A stretch of 25,170 nt of DNA from Astrothelium macrocarpum (lineage: Eukaryota > Ascomycota > Dothideomycetes > Trypetheliales > Trypetheliaceae), in NCBI GenBank assembly GCA_021030915.1, contig JAGEMR010000234.1, positions 1-25,170 on the forward strand, written 5' to 3'. Below, in pieces: positions 21,179 to 25,170 of the stretch. Numbering within the stretch: the first letter of the stretch is position 1; the number at the start of each line of letters is the position of its first letter. The notes under the pieces are model-generated. The model worked only from the letters and a program-made list of their open reading frames with translations. It made no database searches and was not told the origin of the DNA. The position numbers and the translations under genes are program-made.

Positions 21179-22480
21179 GTAGAGGCAGAATGAGCGGAAC
21201 TGGGTGGCGGAGAGGCAGAATCACAGGAAGTGGAATGCAAAGAAGGTCCTGAGGGTCTGTTTCGTGAAAAGACGAAAAGGTCTGGACCGCTTTAGGATGG
21301 GATTGAAACCCACTGTACACCCTATTTTTTAATTTCCTCGGTTTCTTTATTTAGCTGCGGAGTTGGCATAGTTGGCACAGGTTACCTATGTGATACCAGA
21401 AATTGGCTCAGGCATTTCGCTTAGTTTCTAATACTATCATCTCTAGTTTGAACAGGGTATTCATCCTTCACACCACACGCAGTGCATTAGTGAAATACGA
21501 TCGTGATGTCCTTGGACCTGTTGTCAAACCAACAACTTAGACGTGCGCTGTCATCTTGTAAAACTGCAATCAAAGAGGCTTTTAGATGGGACGGCTTGCG
21601 TTTCCGAGAGCTCAGGAGTGCTCAGTAGGGCGGCTACACTGAGGGATAAGTTTGCTTAGTACGGTGTACCAGTCTCCAGTGATAAGGTAGTGATGAGATT
21701 TGCCTAGAAGCTAAGTAAAGGTAGTCAGGTACAAGATAAGAGGATCTCTAGCTAGTGTCGTCCGTACCCTTCTACACCGGACCTTCTGCGTTTGATATCC
21801 ACGCATTGTGAACCCGAAGCTATATTACTTTCTGAAGAGACTACTACATCAATGAAAGCTATTTAAACTAGCGCCTATCAACATAGAAAAAAATGGGTTT
21901 GTGGAGATTTAATAATCCTTTAGTCAATGGAAGACTTGAATTATTCAATGGCCTCACGGTAGATGTTAAGCGTGTGAAGATAATGTGTACCTTATTTCGC
22001 GTGCCTCGTAGCATCTATGCATTGCCCGACGAACAGCCCACATCCTGACTATTATTTCGTGACGATACCACGCATTTGCCAAGATATGATTAGATAAATT
22101 TTCATTTAAACCATAAGTAATAGTACAGTAAAAATAACGGCGAAATTTTATGAAAGGAACGTGTCGGACTTTCAACGCCCCAAGCAACAGCTTGGGCTCC
22201 AAATGAGAGGTGCTATCTTGGATACCGATATTGCGATAGAGTTTAGTCTTTCTTCTTGTTTCAAATGGACATAACTACACTAAGCACAAGCATCAATGTG
22301 CGGGAGAGAAATTACTTCAGACCGCTCGAGTGCACGACCGCAATGGACAATTGCGAAGTTCTAAGCGAGGTCGAAGCGCGGGGCATACGGTGTAGGAGTC
22401 TCCACCACCATTCGCCCGGCCCGAACATTCGCCCACCTAATTTTCGCGCACCACCACGAATTCAAAAATTAATTTCTTCA
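21179..22480. other. Gene-free transition to the right AT-rich flank
   Basis: No gene is supported in these 1.3 kb. Just past the PMP3 stop, the 11-mer AGAGGCAGAAT is repeated 30 bp apart (21181-21191 and 21211-21221), probably within the 3' UTR. From about 21500 on, stops are dense in all frames and TAG/TAA-containing words are common, fitting decayed non-coding or old repeat DNA. The last 180 bases before the AT-rich flank (22300-22480) are again GC-rich, and the boundary at about 22480 is sharp. Confidence 0.5.
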
Positions 22481-25170
22481 TTAATATAAATCCAATTGAA
22501 ATAATAATAATAAAGGCGAATTCGTAAAAGATTTTTAATTATTTTTAATTAATTAAAAAATACGAAATTTTTTATTCAATATTATTGTATTATTATAGAA
22601 ATATTCAGAGAAATAGAATCGAATTTTTTTAAAATGAATTAATCAATTTTTTATAATATTAATAATTTATATTAATTTAATGAATAAATATATTTATAAA
22701 TCGTGAAATTCCATTAATAATTCCAATAATTCGGAATTTTATTATTAATATTTATAAAAAAGATATAAAAAAGAATTAGACGAATCGTTTTATATATCAT
22801 TATTAATCATAATTGAAATCAGAATTTTTTATTATATTTAATTTTATTTAAAAAAAAATAAATAATTATAAATAACTTAATATATAAATATAATATAAAT
22901 AATACATAAATTGAAAATCATAAAATATAATAAATTCTGATAAATATAAAAAAATTAATTTTAATATGATGAATTAAATAATATATAATAATTAGAATTT
23001 TTATCATTATTTTAATATTAAAAGATTTTATTTATCAGATTCATATTATACGTGTATTATATATATGTTATAAAATAACCGCTGATATTAAATATTTAAA
23101 TATCAATCATAAATGAATTTATCATTTTAAAAAATGATATTTAAAAATAATAATAATTTTTATTCAATAATTAGAATATTCATGATATAAAAATATAATT
23201 TATAAATAAATATAATACTGATTTAATATTATTAAATCGTAATTTAAAAAATATAAATATCATTTTTCAAATATATAAAATATGAATAAATCAGAATTTG
23301 ATATTAATGAAAAATAAATTATAAAAATTTTTATTCATTTGAATAATATCAAAAAAAAAAAAAAATATTTTTAATAAATAAAAATAAATAATTGATATTA
23401 AATATATCAATATTATCAATGAAATATTTATATTTTTTTTAATATTTAAAAATGATTATTTTAATATATATTAAATTTTGGAATAAATATTTAATAATTG
23501 ATTTTTTATAATTAATCAAAATAATTAAATATCAGATAATATAAAATTATAAATTATTGATATTTATTTATTATTAATAAATATAATAATCATATCAAAA
23601 TTAATTTTATTATTTATTATATAAAAAATAATATTGATTTTATGATTATATCTTTTCATTATTTTCATATTTTATAATTATTTAATATTAATATATTTTT
23701 AATATTTAAATTATATTATATTTATATAATATATATATTTAATCAATTGAATTTATAATAAATTTTTCGAATAAAATGAATTAAATTTTTTATAAAAATA
23801 CATAAAAAAATAATAATAAAAAAAAATATTTTTAATGACTGATAAAAAATTAATTTAATATTTAAAATATTTATATAAATTCTAAAAAAAAATTTTTATA
23901 AAATTATTTTAATTTTTACGAAATTTTATATATTATCTGATTTAATTAATTTAGATTTTTTTCTATTTTATAATTCTTTTTTAAAAATAATCGTTTTATT
24001 TAAATTAAATACGAAATTTGTATAAATATTATATAATTATATCAAAATTGTTTTATTAATATAATAATATATAAATCAAATAATAAATTTTTATAAATTT
24101 TTAATCATTATTATTATTTTTTAAAAATAATAAATCATTAATTAAATTAAATTTCTGAAAAAATAAAAAAAAATTAAAAAAAATAAATAAATTGAATTGG
24201 ACGGAATTTTAATTTATAATATTCAGAAAATTTTATGAATAATCTATAAAATAAAAATAAATAATAAATATAAACGGAAAAAATTTCAATCATAATAGAA
24301 TATATCAATTAAAAATTTGAATTGAATGATAAATCCAATATTTGAAATATTATTTAATAATTTTAAGAATTCGTAGGTATCATATAAGCGTCGCGTATGC
24401 GTTACGCGTGTGGAGGTATGATGCGGCCGGCCCAAAGCCAGGGACGGCCCAAAGCTGGGGTCAAGACTCTATTATTTATATTTTAAAAAAAGATTTTTTT
24501 TTAATATTTTATAAAATTTTTTAAATTATTATAATAAAATCAAATATTCAAAAAGATTTTTAAAAAATAGAATTTATATTATATGATTTAGAATATATAA
24601 TTTCATAATTGGATATAAAATTATATATATTTATATTTTCAAAAATTTTTTCTGAAATTCTTTTTTTATAAAAATTAAAAATATTAAATAATTCCATTAA
24701 AATATAATTTTAAATTGAATATATTAAAAATCGAATTATATGATATTAAAATAATTTTTTATCTGAATTTTTATTTATTATTAATCAATTTTTATATAAT
24801 ACGATTATAATAATATATTAATTAATCTTTTTAAAAAAAAATTGAAATATTTTATATAATAAATTAAAAATTTAATTAATATCAGAGAATTAAAAAAATC
24901 TGTTTATTAAAAAAAGAATCTTTTTTTATATAAAATGAATAGAATTTATAAATTCAGAAAAAATCTTAATAAATAATATAATAAAAAATAGATAAAAATG
25001 ATAATTATATAAGAATATCAAAAATATATAAATGATGATACGATAATTATAATAAATCTGAATATAATACGCGCATTTATATTATAATTAAAAATATATC
25101 TGAAAAAAAGAATTCTGAATAATTTAGAGAAATTTATGTTATTATAATTAAATTATTTGAATTCTTTGTA
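22481..25170. repeat. Right AT-rich isochore, gene-free
   Basis: This stretch has the same extreme AT richness as the left flank and no gene-like ORF. In 22561-22980 I counted 20 C, 14 of them after T, with the rest as ACG, TCC, ACT or ACA. The 12-mer ATATTATCTGAT occurs at 23930-23941 and inverted at 23531-23542, matching two copies in the left flank. A short ATA microsatellite lies at the border near 22500. I read it as the remains of repeats mutated beyond recognition; it continues past the window. Confidence 0.85.
24371..24470. repeat. GC-rich islet with a 17-nt tandem duplication and a hairpin
   Basis: This is the only patch of normal composition in the right flank. It contains two adjacent 17-nt units, 24428-24444 (cggcccaaagccaggga) and 24445-24461, which differ at three positions. 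Upstream in the same islet, CGCGTA (24392-24397) and TACGCG (24403-24408) form a 6-bp inverted repeat with a 5-nt loop. Its overall form, a tandem 17-mer beginning with CGG inside 10%-GC DNA, matches the left-flank islet, although the two unit sequences differ. Confidence 0.65.

Overview
This window looks like nuclear DNA of a filamentous ascomycete (Pezizomycotina; Dothideomycetes is a guess). Its genes are broken by short spliceosomal introns of 50-79 nt with GTRNGT donors, and the proteins are typical of that group: a NACHT-ankyrin NLR, a fungal pyruvate/branched-chain dehydrogenase kinase, a USP7/Ubp15-type deubiquitinase, a PMP3 proteolipid and a secreted rhamnogalacturonan acetylesterase. 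The overall layout is a gene island of about 20.8 kb (roughly 1650-22480) between two extremely AT-rich gene-free flanks (1-1640 and 22481-25170, about 10% GC where I counted). This is the two-compartment arrangement seen in many plant-associated fungi.

Left to right: an AT-rich flank with one tiny GC-rich island; a small cysteine-rich protein with a hydrophobic tail (2151-2576, +); a secreted SGNH/GDSL rhamnogalacturonan acetylesterase (3098-4002, +, 1 intron); a six-exon NLR (4417-8763, +) with an N-terminal fungal helical domain, NACHT, winged helix and ankyrin repeats, which carries one apparent single-base frameshift; a 1.6-kb convergent intergenic region; UBP15/USP7 (10368-14143, -, 5 exons); a divergent promoter; a mitochondrial PDK/BCKDK-type kinase (14797-16258, +, 3 exons); a long protein of unknown function (16803-20129, +, 2 exons); a PMP3-family membrane peptide (20845-21178, +, 2 exons); a gene-free decayed stretch; and the right AT-rich flank.

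The genes do not form one pathway. The two genes nearest the left AT boundary and the NLR are accessory-type genes (secreted or surface protein, pectin deacetylation, non-self recognition). The genes from 10 to 21 kb are conserved housekeeping genes. I rebuilt exon boundaries by hand from reading frame, splice sites and conserved motifs. They should be treated as models.

The most unusual signal is in the flanks. They are AT-rich like RIP-mutated DNA, but the surviving cytosines sit almost only after T (TpC), and CpA, the classical RIP target, is the commonest surviving context. The only GC-rich patches inside the flanks are two short islands, each holding a 17-nt tandem duplication. I found no tRNA, rRNA, CRISPR array or intact transposon.
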